Positions 28,933 to 37,502 are shown, counted from the first letter of the stretch. The stretch: DNA of 64,000 nt from Bacteroidetes bacterium ADurb.Bin008 (GCA_002071445.1 MWFE01000030.1:1-64000); one strand, 5' to 3'. Made by a program: numbers and translations. The notes: generated by a model from the sequence alone, not told the origin.

Positions 28933-29055
28933 TTACTGCTCAGTAATTTCTTTGTCAGCATAGGCCGGACAGGGTACGCCATTGTAGCATGAACTGAAAA
29001 AACAGCAGAAAGTGATGAATAGCACCAGCACTATCAGAATCTTCTTTGTTTTCAT
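28933..29055 (-). CDS. Tiny predicted lipoprotein (40 residues)
   Basis: A 40-residue frame starts at an ATG at 29055. It has a basic start (MKTKK), a hydrophobic core (ILIVLVLFITFCCFF), a lipobox FSSC with C23, and a short mature part (CYNGVPCPAYADKEITEQ). The architecture is a complete bacterial lipoprotein with a 17-residue tail. A -33/-7 pair with 20-base spacing lies just upstream. I know of similar tiny cysteine-containing lipoproteins in Bacteroidota genomes, without assigned function. No neighbour suggests a partner. Confidence 0.5.
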   Translation of the reverse strand: MKTKKILIVLVLFITFCCFFSSCYNGVPCPAYADKEITEQ

Positions 29056-29091
29056 GGTTTTATATTTTTCAGAAGATATTTCACAAGTAAT

Positions 29092-29123
29092 CCAAAATAA
29101 TGTTTGTCATTTTGTACTACAAA
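29092..29123 (-). promoter_or_regulatory. Promoter for the tiny lipoprotein gene
   Basis: The minus strand has TTTG (29120-29123), 20 bases, then TATTTTGG (29092-29099), seven of eight positions of TAnnTTTG. Confidence 0.4.
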
Positions 29124-29335
29124 ATAAAGCAAGTTGTTCCGAAGGAATGTATCAGAATATGAGAAAAATAGGCTGATATAAATCACCTTGTACCCTTTTT
29201 GGGCTAATAGTGTAACTAAATGGACTGGTTTACCCTTTCTTTTACGCAAGGAATCAAGTAAAATTGTTTTTACCTCATCAAATCATCTTCATACTCAGTT
29301 CTATTCAACCTGTCAGTATTATTGCAGCTAATTGT

Positions 29336-29343
29336 TACTTTTG
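29336..29343 (+). promoter_or_regulatory. -7 box (TACTTTTG) for the RsmI-like gene
   Basis: A full match to TAnnTTTG ends 12 bases before the ATG, giving a very short leader. Confidence 0.45.
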
Positions 29344-29355
29344 TAAAAAAAACAA

Positions 29356-30066
29356 ATGAAGGGTCGGTTATACCTTATACCTACCACTCTGGGTGGCGAA
29401 CAGTGGGAAAAGGTTGTTCCCAACCATGTTGCAACAATAACACGCAGTTTACGCTATTTTATAGCTGAAGATGTTCGAACGGCAAGGCGATACCTGTCGC
29501 GTTTGGGAATGTCGGTTCCCATAGATGAATTAGTATTCGATACGTTGAATGAGCATTCAACACTTGCCGATGTACACCATTTAATTGTTCCGCTGCAATC
29601 GGGGACTGATGTTGGGCTAATATCGGAGGCGGGGGTTCCTGCAATAGCCGACCCCGGCTCGTCACTCATACGATTGGCACATGAAAAAGGGATTCAAGTA
29701 GTCCCTTTGACAGGAGGGAGCAGCATCTTAATGGCCTTAATGGCCAGCGGGCTTAATGGCCAAAGTTTTGCCTTTGTGGGTTACTTGCCCATCAAACCCG
29801 ACGAAAGGAGCAGACGTATTCGACAGCTGGAGGCCCGGTCGAGGGATGAGGGGCAAACCCAGCTGTTCATTGAGGCTCCTTATAGGAATAATCAGCTTTT
29901 AAAGGCTTTGGTTTCCATACTTCATCCCGAAACATACCTGCACATTTCCTGTGATTTAACTCTTGAAACCGAGTTTGTTGCCACGCGAAGGGTTAAAGAA
30001 TGGGCAAATCACATACCCAATCTGCATAAGCGACCATGCGTGTTTGGTATTCTGATGGAGAATTAA
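29356..30066 (+). CDS. RsmI-like SAM-dependent methyltransferase (tetrapyrrole methylase fold)
   Basis: This 236-residue methyltransferase is related to RsmI, which 2'-O-methylates C1402 of 16S rRNA. It begins LYLIPTTLGG and has the methylase segments IAEDVRTARRYLSRLG and ISEAGVPAIADPGSSLI. The C-terminal half includes FIEAPYRNNQLL and SCDLTLETEF. It differs from canonical RsmI (about 280 residues) in being shorter and lacking the C-terminal extension; Bacteroidota commonly have such a second, shorter paralogue. Whether it modifies rRNA is inferred from the family. Confidence 0.85.
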   Translation: MKGRLYLIPTTLGGEQWEKVVPNHVATITRSLRYFIAEDVRTARRYLSRLGMSVPIDELVFDTLNEHSTLADVHHLIVPLQSGTDVGLISEAGVPAIADPGSSLIRLAHEKGIQVVPLTGGSSILMALMASGLNGQSFAFVGYLPIKPDERSRRIRQLEARSRDEGQTQLFIEAPYRNNQLLKALVSILHPETYLHISCDLTLETEFVATRRVKEWANHIPNLHKRPCVFGILMEN

Positions 30067-30075
30067 TGATTGCTT

Positions 30076-31119
30076 TTAATCTTCAGCCTCTGTGCCTGTA
30101 GATTTCTTCCCCAGCACATCCAGTTCGAATATCAGCGGTGAAAAGGGGGGAATTGTACTTGAACCGTTTTCCTTATATGCCAAATAGCTGGGAATAATAA
30201 CCTTGGCGTAGGTATAGGTAGTTAAATGTCTAAGGGCTACTGAAAATCCATCGATATAGCCACTCCCTCCCACAGTAACCTTGATGGGCACGTAACTTTT
30301 ATTTGCATCGTAGGTACCATCCTCTTCGGCAACGCTTTGAATATTAGTGTCGAATAAAAAGTTGTCCAAGAAACGGCCTTGGTAAAATACCGATACGATA
30401 TCGTTGTCTTTAATCTCCTGATCGGTGGGTTGAGTGTATAAGCTGTTGCTTGTATGATGATCGTCAGCCGGAATTTTCTCTGTAATTGCAAGGAAATACA
30501 TACTATCTATCCGTATGCTGTCCAAAATGGCCTCAGGGTAAAATTCATCCAGGTAATTATCGATGAGCTCCTGCTCATAGGCGTTGGGATCTTTAACAAC
30601 CCGAAGTAATTCAACATCGATAATGACCGAACTGAAAGGAGGAAGGGTTTTATACTTGTTTCCCCCATATGCCAGTCGTGAAGGAAGTATCAACCTTGCC
30701 TTTCCACCCTCGTTAATTAATCCTAAGCCTTCCGATAATCCTGCTACTAACGGGTTTATCTTGTTGCTCAACTTCCGAAATGCCGGGATATAGCGTGTGG
30801 CAGAGGAATATATGTCGAATTTTTTTGCTATGCTATCGTTGTTTGTTTCAAAGACATCTCCGTCCAAATCCATGTTGGTATAGTTAATAATAACATAGTC
30901 ATCAGTGCCGGGTTTTAAACCGTTTACGCTATCCCCTTCATCGTTGATGATGTAGTAAAGTCCTGAAGCCGTTTTGATTGCATTGGGATAGTGAATGCTA
31001 ATATACGCTTCCAGCCTTAGCAATTCGTCGGCTTCCCGTTCATCTACAGTTTTCTCACAGCCGCTAAGCGAAATAAGCAGCACCAAAATCGATGTTAAAA
31101 AATATCTATGGTTGTTCAT
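30076..31119 (-). CDS. FKBP-type peptidyl-prolyl isomerase lipoprotein, two domains
   Basis: This 347-residue predicted lipoprotein has its lipobox at LSGC (C21). Two FKBP-like domains follow: residues about 75-180 (INYTNMDLDGDVFETNN, then RLILPSRLAYGG) and about 235-335 (VSVFYQGRFLDNFLFDTN, then AKVIIPSYLAYKENG, IFELDVLG). The second keeps more of the canonical FKBP pattern, including YxGxxxD-like and F-D residues. It is the last gene of the five-gene nrnA-FKBP operon, 14 bases after the preceding one. Location should be the periplasmic face of a membrane or the cell surface. Confidence 0.9.
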   Translation of the reverse strand: MNNHRYFLTSILVLLISLSGCEKTVDEREADELLRLEAYISIHYPNAIKTASGLYYIINDEGDSVNGLKPGTDDYVIINYTNMDLDGDVFETNNDSIAKKFDIYSSATRYIPAFRKLSNKINPLVAGLSEGLGLINEGGKARLILPSRLAYGGNKYKTLPPFSSVIIDVELLRVVKDPNAYEQELIDNYLDEFYPEAILDSIRIDSMYFLAITEKIPADDHHTSNSLYTQPTDQEIKDNDIVSVFYQGRFLDNFLFDTNIQSVAEEDGTYDANKSYVPIKVTVGGSGYIDGFSVALRHLTTYTYAKVIIPSYLAYKENGSSTIPPFSPLIFELDVLGKKSTGTEAED

Positions 31120-31133
31120 ATTGCAAATTGATA

Positions 31134-32045
31134 TTACTTGATACTATCCAATCTAAGTTCATAAAACAATGGCGTATAGGGCGGAACTCCGGAGGTTCCA
31201 TGTATGCCATAACCCAACGAAGAAGGGACTACCAACTCCAGCCTATCGGTGGGCGACATTTGCATAAAGCCAAACATCAACCCTTCGGTGCTATAGTTAT
31301 TGTCAAGAACCATCATTTTACCTTCGTTGGGAGCCTCGTTAACTATCTCTCCATTTAAAATTCGTTCCCTATACCAACCGTAAATGGTATCGCCAAACGA
31401 AGGATAAGTCTCAGATAACGAATGGTTTACATGTCTTTTCCAAAAGCCGATGGTATCTTGTACAAACCCTTCATTTTGGCTTACAAAGTTAGCGATACTT
31501 TTTTGCTCTGCCTTAATATGATTATTGATAACGGAAAAAATAAGTATATCGTATCCCAAAGGCGACCATGCAGGAACAGGTCCAACACTGTGCCCTCCAA
31601 AACCGAGGATTGAAGAGAAATATATGGAGGCAAACTCCGTTTCGCGGCATTGTATCAGGCCTCTGCCAATCCCCTCTATCAGCTTATTGTCTCCGGCTAT
31701 GACAACAATGGGGTCAAAGGAGATAACCGAGGTATCGAGCCCCGCTTTGATCGCGATTTCGGGAACATTGGTATCGAAAATAAAATTTCCCTGACCAAAA
31801 ATGTAACCCACATACCAAAATGCAACGGAATCGCCGGGTGCAACCATATAGCCGTAACCCTTCTTTTGGATGGCATGGTAAACGTTGTTATGCTTGGTAA
31901 AGTTGATTTTTTTACTTTTCAGTTCCCTTTCAATGAGAGCATTATCCTTCTCCAGCCTTTCATCGTTCTCGGATTTTGAACATCCAACTGAAAAGCAAAT
32001 GGTTAAAGCGATAAGAATTGAAATATGCCGGAATCGAAATCTCAT
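31134..32045 (-). CDS. FKBP-like lipoprotein, two degenerate domains
   Basis: This 303-residue predicted lipoprotein has its lipobox at SVGC (C22). Two FKBP-like segments are visible: residues about 68-175 (VAFWYVGYIFGQGNFIFDTN, with ILGFGG) and about 215-300 (YGWYRERILNGEIVNEAPN, then LELVVPSSLGYGIHG, PLFYELRL). Both deviate from the catalytic FKBP consensus, so PPIase activity is doubtful and a chaperone or scaffold role is more likely. Its ATG overlaps the stop of the upstream FKBP gene by four bases (ATGA). Confidence 0.87.
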   Translation of the reverse strand: MRFRFRHISILIALTICFSVGCSKSENDERLEKDNALIERELKSKKINFTKHNNVYHAIQKKGYGYMVAPGDSVAFWYVGYIFGQGNFIFDTNVPEIAIKAGLDTSVISFDPIVVIAGDNKLIEGIGRGLIQCRETEFASIYFSSILGFGGHSVGPVPAWSPLGYDILIFSVINNHIKAEQKSIANFVSQNEGFVQDTIGFWKRHVNHSLSETYPSFGDTIYGWYRERILNGEIVNEAPNEGKMMVLDNNYSTEGLMFGFMQMSPTDRLELVVPSSLGYGIHGTSGVPPYTPLFYELRLDSIK

Positions 32046-32923
32046 TCTTTTCTGGGGTTAACCTCAACAATCTCCACCTCGAAGATAACGGATGTGAAAG
32101 CCGGTACGATTCCGGTGGAACTGCCGCCTTGCCCAAAAGCAAGATTGGAAGGAATGATGAATAAAGCCCTCTCGCCGGGATACATCATGCCAATGGCTTC
32201 CTCCAATCCGGGTATCACCTGCCATTTCTGACCGTAAACAAATTGGAAAGCCTCGTTGCGTTTCCATGTGGAATCGAAATACTTGCCGTTGAAAAAACGC
32301 CCTTCGTAGTGAACGGTAACGGTATCGCCAAGCCTTATTTTATTCCCACTGCCTGCATGAATGGGGATGTAGTACAATCCCGATTCCGTGGGCTCGAAGT
32401 TCAACTCCTGATTTTCGATGTATTGCTTTAGAATCACCTTTTCGTATTCCCCAAAATCTTCAATCCAGTTTAAAAAAGCTTCTTTTTCCTGTTCGAATTC
32501 CTTCTCCGATAGGATATTCATCATCATTATGTCAACCCTCATATAATCATCGGGTTTGAAGAATTGGGGGAGGGTGGTTTCAAGGGTTTTGGTAAAAAAA
32601 TCAGCAGCGGATATGTAAAACGTTGCGCTATCGCCTTTGGCCAACAGGGTGAAACATTCGTCGATGGCCCCGGGAAATGGAGGGTCGGTGAGTTGGAATG
32701 TCCTTATTCCATGAAAAAAAACGGAGTCGCCGGGTGTTCTGTATGCAATGGAAACGGTAACGTAGTTGTTTGGCTTTGCCTGTTGTGCATCTTCACCTAT
32801 GGCGATGAGTTTGTAGTGGATGTTGCTTCGGGTAACCGAAAACCCGGGAAACACGGACGATTGGTTGCCACAACTGCTTAAAACTAAAATGCTTATTAGG
32901 CATGCTGCCAACTTTTCCCTCAT
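32042..32923 (-). CDS. FKBP-type peptidyl-prolyl isomerase lipoprotein, canonical C-terminal domain
   Basis: This 293-residue predicted lipoprotein has its lipobox at LSSC (C18). The frame can be extended to a TTG at 32986, but only the ATG at 32923 gives a proper signal peptide. The N-terminal half is a degenerate FKBP-like domain. The C-terminal ~100 residues are a near-canonical one (VTVHYEGRFFNGKYFDSTW, VIPGLEEAI, ALFIIPSNLAFGQGG, VIFEVEIVEV), with the tyrosine, F-D and W/I-P-G-L positions of active FKBPs. It is the member of the operon most likely to be a working isomerase. Confidence 0.9.
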   Translation of the reverse strand: MREKLAACLISILVLSSCGNQSSVFPGFSVTRSNIHYKLIAIGEDAQQAKPNNYVTVSIAYRTPGDSVFFHGIRTFQLTDPPFPGAIDECFTLLAKGDSATFYISAADFFTKTLETTLPQFFKPDDYMRVDIMMMNILSEKEFEQEKEAFLNWIEDFGEYEKVILKQYIENQELNFEPTESGLYYIPIHAGSGNKIRLGDTVTVHYEGRFFNGKYFDSTWKRNEAFQFVYGQKWQVIPGLEEAIGMMYPGERALFIIPSNLAFGQGGSSTGIVPAFTSVIFEVEIVEVNPRKE

Positions 32924-32975
32924 CGATTCAGTATTTGGTACGACATTAATATTGAGTAAAAGTATAAAAAAAGTG

Positions 32976-33509
32976 TTAATTGGCAATTACCGATAGCAAA
33001 TGAATATCATAAACAATTATTGATCGGGGTGGAATTTTATCGCTGTCACCCAGTAGTCCATGCGCCAAATGGGGTGGTAGAATAAATTTTGCATGCTGCC
33101 CCTGATGCATTAACAGAATGCCCATTTCCAATCCCGATTCCACACCCCCGTGCCCAACCATAAACTCTTTGGGTTTTCCGTTTTGCGATGTGTAGCAAAG
33201 GGTTCCGTCTAAAAGCGATAGTTTGTAGTCTAAAATTACAATATTGCCCGTTACGGGCTTTGGCCCGGAGGGTTCCCCCCAAATCAGGTAGAAAAGCCCG
33301 GATTGATTTTCATTAATACTATCGAGTTTGTGACGCTCAATGTAGGCCTCAATTTTTTCTCTATCCTTGGCCACCAAGCCCTTGTTGATGTTCTCCAATG
33401 TTTTTTTTGCCTCCGAAACCGAAATGTTGGGTTTTTTATCGCCTTCGGAATTACACCCGATTATTAGAATCGTTAGAAGTAGGATGATATAAAATATACA
33501 GCGCTTCAC
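32976..33509 (-). CDS. gldI: GldI-like FKBP lipoprotein
   Basis: This 177-residue predicted lipoprotein has its lipobox at IIGC (C19). A helical segment (residues 30-65) precedes a single FKBP-like domain (GNIVILDYKLSLLDGTLCY, then GGVESGLEMGILLMHQGQHA, KFILPPHLAHGLLGDSDKI). Size and layout fit GldI, the FKBP-type lipoprotein needed for gliding and T9SS secretion in Flavobacterium johnsoniae. The gene starts with GTG, and that codon overlaps the nrnA stop by four bases (GTGA). The neighbourhood (nrnA, ndk, further FKBPs) also resembles gldI loci. The orthology call is good but not certain without alignment. Confidence 0.78.
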   Translation of the reverse strand: MKRCIFYIILLLTILIIGCNSEGDKKPNISVSEAKKTLENINKGLVAKDREKIEAYIERHKLDSINENQSGLFYLIWGEPSGPKPVTGNIVILDYKLSLLDGTLCYTSQNGKPKEFMVGHGGVESGLEMGILLMHQGQHAKFILPPHLAHGLLGDSDKIPPRSIIVYDIHLLSVIAN

Positions 33510-34531
33510 TCTTGGGTTAATTCGTTGTGATATTGATGCAAAGCTTTTTCAAATAGCTTTTCAGTCTCTTCAAGCGAGTGGAACGATTTTCCCCCCGCAG
33601 CGTTGATATGGCCGCCGCCGTTGAAAAATTCTTTACAAAGCTTGTTAGCAGGGAACTGACCCCTGGAACGAAGCGATACTTTTATATATCCGTCGTTCTC
33701 AACAAACAGGGCAGACAGGACAATCCCCTGAATGGCAAGCGGCTGATTAACCAATCCCTCAGTATCGCCAATTTTATGGTTAAAACTTACCAACTCCTTT
33801 CTGGTTAACGATATGTATGCGGCATTGTGCTCAGAGAAAACTCTCATCTTTTTTTCCAGAGCATACCCTAACAAACGCATCCTGTCGGCCGAGAAAGTGT
33901 TGTACACCCTGCGTTGTGCATCTTCCACTTTAACCCCTTTCTGTATAAGCTGAGCAGCAATCTCGAATGTTCGCGGGTACGAACAGGAGTAGCTGAATGA
34001 GCCCGTATCGGTCATTATCCCCACAAAAAGGCTAATGGCAGCATTGTAGTTAATAAGATCCTGTCCGCCCAATTCCAGTGCAAATTCGTACACCAGCTCG
34101 GCGGTTGAACTGACATCGGTATCGGATATGGCAATATGGAAAGAGGGTTCAGGAAAGGGGTGATGATCGATGAGCACTTTTTTCCCCGTGGCCTTGTCAA
34201 ACCACTGGCCCATTTCCTCCAATCGGGAGGGGCTGTTGAAATCAACGGCAAAAAGTACCTTGGCATTATTAATGAGTGCTTTAGCCTTGGCCGGATTGTA
34301 AAAAAAGTTAACCACTTTTTTTGAATCGGGAAGCCATTTCAGGAAAGCGGGAAAAGCATTGGGTAAGATCATGGACGATTCAACGCCGTACAACTTAAGC
34401 ACGTGGTAAAGCCCCAGCATTGAACCCAATGCATCGCCATCGGGGTTGTGGTGTGATACAATCACTATTTCACCTTTGGCATCTATCAGCGATTTGACCT
34501 TTTGTACCTTTTCGGAGAAATCGGTAAGCAT
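33506..34531 (-). CDS. nrnA: DHH-family phosphoesterase, NrnA-type
   Basis: This 341-residue cytoplasmic enzyme degrades short oligoribonucleotides and/or pAp. The DHH domain has SHHNPDGDALGS (residues 26-37), AVDFNSPSRL and LIDHHPFP; the DHHA1 domain ends with FFNGGGHINAAGG. It opens the operon leading to the FKBP genes and is divergent from ndk, with both promoters in the ~96-base spacer. The link between an RNA-turnover enzyme and exported foldases is probably only transcriptional. Confidence 0.92.
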   Translation of the reverse strand: MLTDFSEKVQKVKSLIDAKGEIVIVSHHNPDGDALGSMLGLYHVLKLYGVESSMILPNAFPAFLKWLPDSKKVVNFFYNPAKAKALINNAKVLFAVDFNSPSRLEEMGQWFDKATGKKVLIDHHPFPEPSFHIAISDTDVSSTAELVYEFALELGGQDLINYNAAISLFVGIMTDTGSFSYSCSYPRTFEIAAQLIQKGVKVEDAQRRVYNTFSADRMRLLGYALEKKMRVFSEHNAAYISLTRKELVSFNHKIGDTEGLVNQPLAIQGIVLSALFVENDGYIKVSLRSRGQFPANKLCKEFFNGGGHINAAGGKSFHSLEETEKLFEKALHQYHNELTQE

Positions 34532-34556
34532 AATCGGTGTTAATATTTGAAAAACC

Positions 34557-34564
34557 CAAAGGTA
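34557..34564 (-). promoter_or_regulatory. -7 box (TACCTTTG) for the nrnA-FKBP operon
   Basis: The minus strand is a full match to TAnnTTTG about 26 bases before the nrnA ATG. Confidence 0.5.
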
Positions 34565-34601
34565 ATATAAAAAACCATTAGGATAAATAGGATTTTTTGC
34601 C

Positions 34602-34609
34602 TAAGTTTG
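34602..34609 (+). promoter_or_regulatory. -7 box (TAAGTTTG) for ndk
   Basis: A full match to TAnnTTTG 19 bases before the ATG at 34628. The longer TTG-initiated frame would begin inside this box, which supports the ATG start. Confidence 0.55.
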
Positions 34610-34627
34610 GGGATAAACTTACAGGAA

Positions 34628-35047
34628 ATGAGAACCGACAGAACCTTTGCTATGATAAAACCCGATGCCATAGAACGTGGGCATCTGGGTGAAATTCTTT
34701 TTATTATCAACCGTGCGGGTTTTAACATTGTAGCCATGAAAATGACCCGCTTGAGTGCCGACGAAACCAAGCGTTTTTACAGTATGCATCAGGGGAAGGA
34801 CTTTTTCGAGAAGTTGGCAAGCTACATCTCGTCGGGGCCGGTAGTTCCCCTTATCCTTGAGAAGGAGAATGCCGTTGATGCTTTTCGTAAGCTGATTGGC
34901 GCTACAAACCCTGAGAAGGCTGAGGAAGGTACCATACGAAAGCGATTTGCCGTGGATTTAACCAGGAATTCCATTCACGGTGCCGATAGCCCTGAGAACG
35001 CCTGCAGGGAGTGGTCGTTCTTCTTCCCCGAGAGGGAGATAGGATAG
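34628..35047 (+). CDS. ndk: Nucleoside diphosphate kinase
   Basis: This 139-residue enzyme transfers the terminal phosphate of ATP to nucleoside diphosphates. It shows RTFAMIKPDAIERG at the N-terminus and the catalytic histidine H117 in RNSIHGADSPENA. The start at 34628 follows ACAGGAA and gives the normal family length; a TTG seven codons upstream is not used. Together with pyrG and guaA it belongs to nucleotide supply, although it is not co-transcribed with them. Confidence 0.97.
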   Translation: MRTDRTFAMIKPDAIERGHLGEILFIINRAGFNIVAMKMTRLSADETKRFYSMHQGKDFFEKLASYISSGPVVPLILEKENAVDAFRKLIGATNPEKAEEGTIRKRFAVDLTRNSIHGADSPENACREWSFFFPEREIG

Positions 35048-35177
35048 TTGCAAGGCATACATTGGACCAGTCAAGGGTTATAATTCCCCATTCCAAATTG
35101 AGAATTGACTGTTGATAGTGGAAATCCCTGCTTAACCCATTGGGTTGGTGATACTATTCGTTTTGGCTAAAAAATAA

Positions 35178-35459
35178 TTACCTGAGGACGATATCGCTTA
35201 TCACTTCGTAACCGAAATACTCGTTGATGGAGGCAATAATCTTTCGCTTGTTCATCATCAGCTCGTTGCGCGATACCGATGAGCTGAGGGAAACGAAAAG
35301 TTTTCCCTTTTTGAAGGTAACCGATTGGGTAAAGGAGTTGATGTGGGGATCAATGATCTGATTCCATACTCCCACAAGCTGCGCTTCCAGTATCCTGTCG
35401 CTGTGCTTATACTGACTCAAAAACTCTTTTATGGCATCGCCAATCGATATCCCTTCCAT
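35178..35459 (-). CDS. DUF721 (DciA-like) protein
   Basis: This 93-residue protein of the DUF721 family is related to DciA, the helicase-loading factor of bacteria without DnaC/DnaI. It shows the N-terminal IGDAIKEFL, then LVGVWNQIIDPHINSFTQSV and the strand-rich KGKLFVSLSSSVSRNELMM. It lies 22 bases after recF on the same strand, the usual Bacteroidota arrangement. A DNA-replication role is inferred from family and neighbour. Confidence 0.85.
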   Translation of the reverse strand: MEGISIGDAIKEFLSQYKHSDRILEAQLVGVWNQIIDPHINSFTQSVTFKKGKLFVSLSSSVSRNELMMNKRKIIASINEYFGYEVISDIVLR

Positions 35460-35481
35460 GCCTCTTGCGTTGGTTTTTGGT

Positions 35482-36594
35482 TTACTTCGTTCTCTGCAGG
35501 GTTACCTCTCCGTTTTCAACTTGAAATAGGCTGTGACCGCTACCAATCCTTTCGAGGATGTCGTCAAGCCTGGCCTTATTGGTATCAGTAATGAATATCT
35601 GGCCAAATTCATCCTGCGCCACAAGGCGAATGAACTGTTCAACCCGTGTTCTATCCAGCTTGTCGAATATATCATCCAGCAACAGGATAGGTTTTTGCCC
35701 TGATATCTGCCGCATGAAATCGAATTGAGCCAGTTTTAGTGCAATAAGATATGTTTTCTGCTGCCCCTGAGAACCCTCCCTTTTAATAGGATGCCCATTG
35801 AGGTTAAGAATAAAATCATCCTTGTGGATGCCCTTGCCTGTGTATTGCAGCATTTTGTCCCTTTCGAAATTCTCTTGCAGCAGGTCAAGAAGATTTGTGC
35901 CCTCCAGATCGGACTGGTATAACAGCTCTACCCTCTCGGCATCGTTGGACACGATACGGTAATAGTCCTCGAAAATTGGGCTGAGTTTATTGGAGAACTC
36001 CAATCTCCAATCATATACCGGTTTCGACAGCTCGTTGAGCTGCTCATCAATCACGGCAAACAGGTCGGAATACGCAACGGTTTGGTTGTACTTGGTTTTA
36101 AGCAGTCTATTTCGATTCAATAGTAACTTGTTGTATCTCATTATATTGTCGAGATACGGCCTGTTGTACTGCGATATAACGCTATTCATATACCGCCGCC
36201 TCTCCTCGCTGCCCTCAAGGATCAACGAGGTGTCGGCAGGAGAAACCACCACTATGGGAAGTAGTCCTATATGGTCTGATAGCTTATCATACTGATTGCC
36301 GTTGCGCTTCAGCGTTTTTCCCTCGTTCCGTTTTACTGCGCAGTAAATATTCTCCTCCTTCTCTTTAAGTTCGTATATCCCTTGCAGGACGAAGTATTCC
36401 TCACCATGCCTAATATTCATGTAGTCAATGGAGTTGAAATAGCTTTTGCTCATGGATAGGTAAAAAACAGCATCCAGCAGGTTGGTTTTCCCCTGTCCAT
36501 TGTTACCAACAAAGCAATTTATCTTTGGGTGCAATTTAACGTCAGCTTGTTGATACGATTTGAAATTCAGTAAGATTAATTGCTTAAGGTGCAT
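35482..36594 (-). CDS. recF: DNA replication and repair protein RecF
   Basis: This 370-residue SMC-like ATPase loads RecA at gaps together with RecO and RecR. Walker A GNNGQGKTN lies at residues 30-38, the signature region KREGSQGQQKTYLIALKLAQ near 275, and Walker B ILLLDDIFDKLD follows. The ORF extends to a TTG at 36624, but a -7 box (36622-36629) lies exactly there, so the ATG at 36594 is the start. It is co-transcribed with the DUF721 gene. Confidence 0.95.
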   Translation of the reverse strand: MHLKQLILLNFKSYQQADVKLHPKINCFVGNNGQGKTNLLDAVFYLSMSKSYFNSIDYMNIRHGEEYFVLQGIYELKEKEENIYCAVKRNEGKTLKRNGNQYDKLSDHIGLLPIVVVSPADTSLILEGSEERRRYMNSVISQYNRPYLDNIMRYNKLLLNRNRLLKTKYNQTVAYSDLFAVIDEQLNELSKPVYDWRLEFSNKLSPIFEDYYRIVSNDAERVELLYQSDLEGTNLLDLLQENFERDKMLQYTGKGIHKDDFILNLNGHPIKREGSQGQQKTYLIALKLAQFDFMRQISGQKPILLLDDIFDKLDRTRVEQFIRLVAQDEFGQIFITDTNKARLDDILERIGSGHSLFQVENGEVTLQRTK

Positions 36595-36621
36595 GGCGTT
36601 ATTGATATCATATCCTTTAGG

Positions 36622-36629
36622 CAAAGGTA
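36622..36629 (-). promoter_or_regulatory. -7 box (TACCTTTG) for recF
   Basis: The minus strand is a full match to TAnnTTTG, 28 bases before the recF ATG. Confidence 0.5.
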
Positions 36630-36688
36630 GCCAGAAAAACCGTCCATAAAATATTTTGGTAAATATTTCAACATAAACGAAAAACCAT

Positions 36689-36696
36689 TACTTTTG
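36689..36696 (+). promoter_or_regulatory. -7 box (TACTTTTG) for the membrane TPR gene
   Basis: A full match to TAnnTTTG, 70 bases before the ATG at 36767. Confidence 0.45.
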
Positions 36697-36766
36697 CGGT
36701 TGCTTTTAAAAAAACAGATTTCTGTTAATTGCTTATATACTTTTTTTAAATATACCGATAACTTCC

Positions 36767-37453
36767 ATGGCAAAGAAAAAGAAAGAAACACAGGACACAA
36801 GTGCAGAGGCTTTGCAAAATGCACTAACCAAGACAGAGCAGTACATCGAAAATAATCAGAAAAGTTTAACCATCATTGTTTTGGCCATCGTTGTAATAGT
36901 TGGCTTGTTCTTGGGATACAAAAAGTTATACATAGCACCCAAGGAGGCCGAAGCACAGGTACAGATTTTCCCTGCAGAGCAATATTTTGAGAAGGACTCT
37001 TTCAATTTAGCACTTTTTGGCGATGGCAACTATCTGGGTTTCGTTGATATTATTTCAAACTATAGCCCCACCAAAACAGGTAACCTTGCCCATTACTATG
37101 CAGGAATCTGCTACCGCGCAATGGGCGATTATGACTTGGCCATTGAGCATTTAAAAAAGTTCAATCCCAAGGACAGAATGATTGGCTCGGTAGCCTATGG
37201 CTCCATAGGGGATTGTTACGTTCAGCTGGGGCGCCTTGATGATGCTGCCAAGTATTATGTCAAAGCGGCTAATTACGGAAAGAATACATTCACCACCCCA
37301 CTATACTTAATGAAAGCAGGCATAGTGTACGAAGAGTTGGGCCAGTTTTCGGAAGCGCTTAAGGTTTACAACAGGATTAAAACGGATTATTCAAAATCTA
37401 CAGAGGCGCGTGATGCTGAAAAGCACATAGCTCGCGTAAACTTAAGCCTATAG
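36767..37453 (+). CDS. Membrane-anchored TPR protein (YfgM-like)
   Basis: This 228-residue protein has a basic, charged N-terminus (MAKKKKETQD) and a single membrane helix at about residues 34-52 (LTIIVLAIVVIVGLFLGY). Three to four TPR units follow (AHYYAGICYRAMGDYDLAIE, AYGSIGDCYVQLGRLDDAAK, GIVYEELGQFSEALKVYNRI). The topology, a cytoplasmic tail and periplasmic TPRs, matches YfgM-like envelope factors that work near the Sec translocon. This is common in Bacteroidota; the exact role is unknown. A strong terminator follows. Confidence 0.85.
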   Translation: MAKKKKETQDTSAEALQNALTKTEQYIENNQKSLTIIVLAIVVIVGLFLGYKKLYIAPKEAEAQVQIFPAEQYFEKDSFNLALFGDGNYLGFVDIISNYSPTKTGNLAHYYAGICYRAMGDYDLAIEHLKKFNPKDRMIGSVAYGSIGDCYVQLGRLDDAAKYYVKAANYGKNTFTTPLYLMKAGIVYEELGQFSEALKVYNRIKTDYSKSTEARDAEKHIARVNLSL

Positions 37454-37476
37454 TGGCAATTAGTTATAAGAAAAAT

Positions 37477-37502
37477 CAACCCCTGAGGGGTTGGTTTTTT
37501 TT
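37477..37502 (+). terminator. Terminator after the membrane TPR gene
   Basis: A 7-base perfect stem, CAACCCC / GGGGTTG, with loop TGA is followed by GTTTTTTTT. Confidence 0.85.

Larger units (their letters stand above)
29056..29355. other. Intergenic region with divergent promoters
   Basis: This A+T-rich spacer of 300 bases carries the lipoprotein promoter (minus strand) and the -7 box of the methylase gene (plus strand). A 65-codon TTG-initiated frame (29052-29249) was judged spurious. Between about 29130 and 29330 nothing else was recognised. Confidence 0.6.

Noticed and set aside
29052..29249. A 65-codon minus-strand frame ending on the tiny lipoprotein ATG
   Set aside because: It has only a TTG start, contains the lipoprotein promoter and shows no domain.
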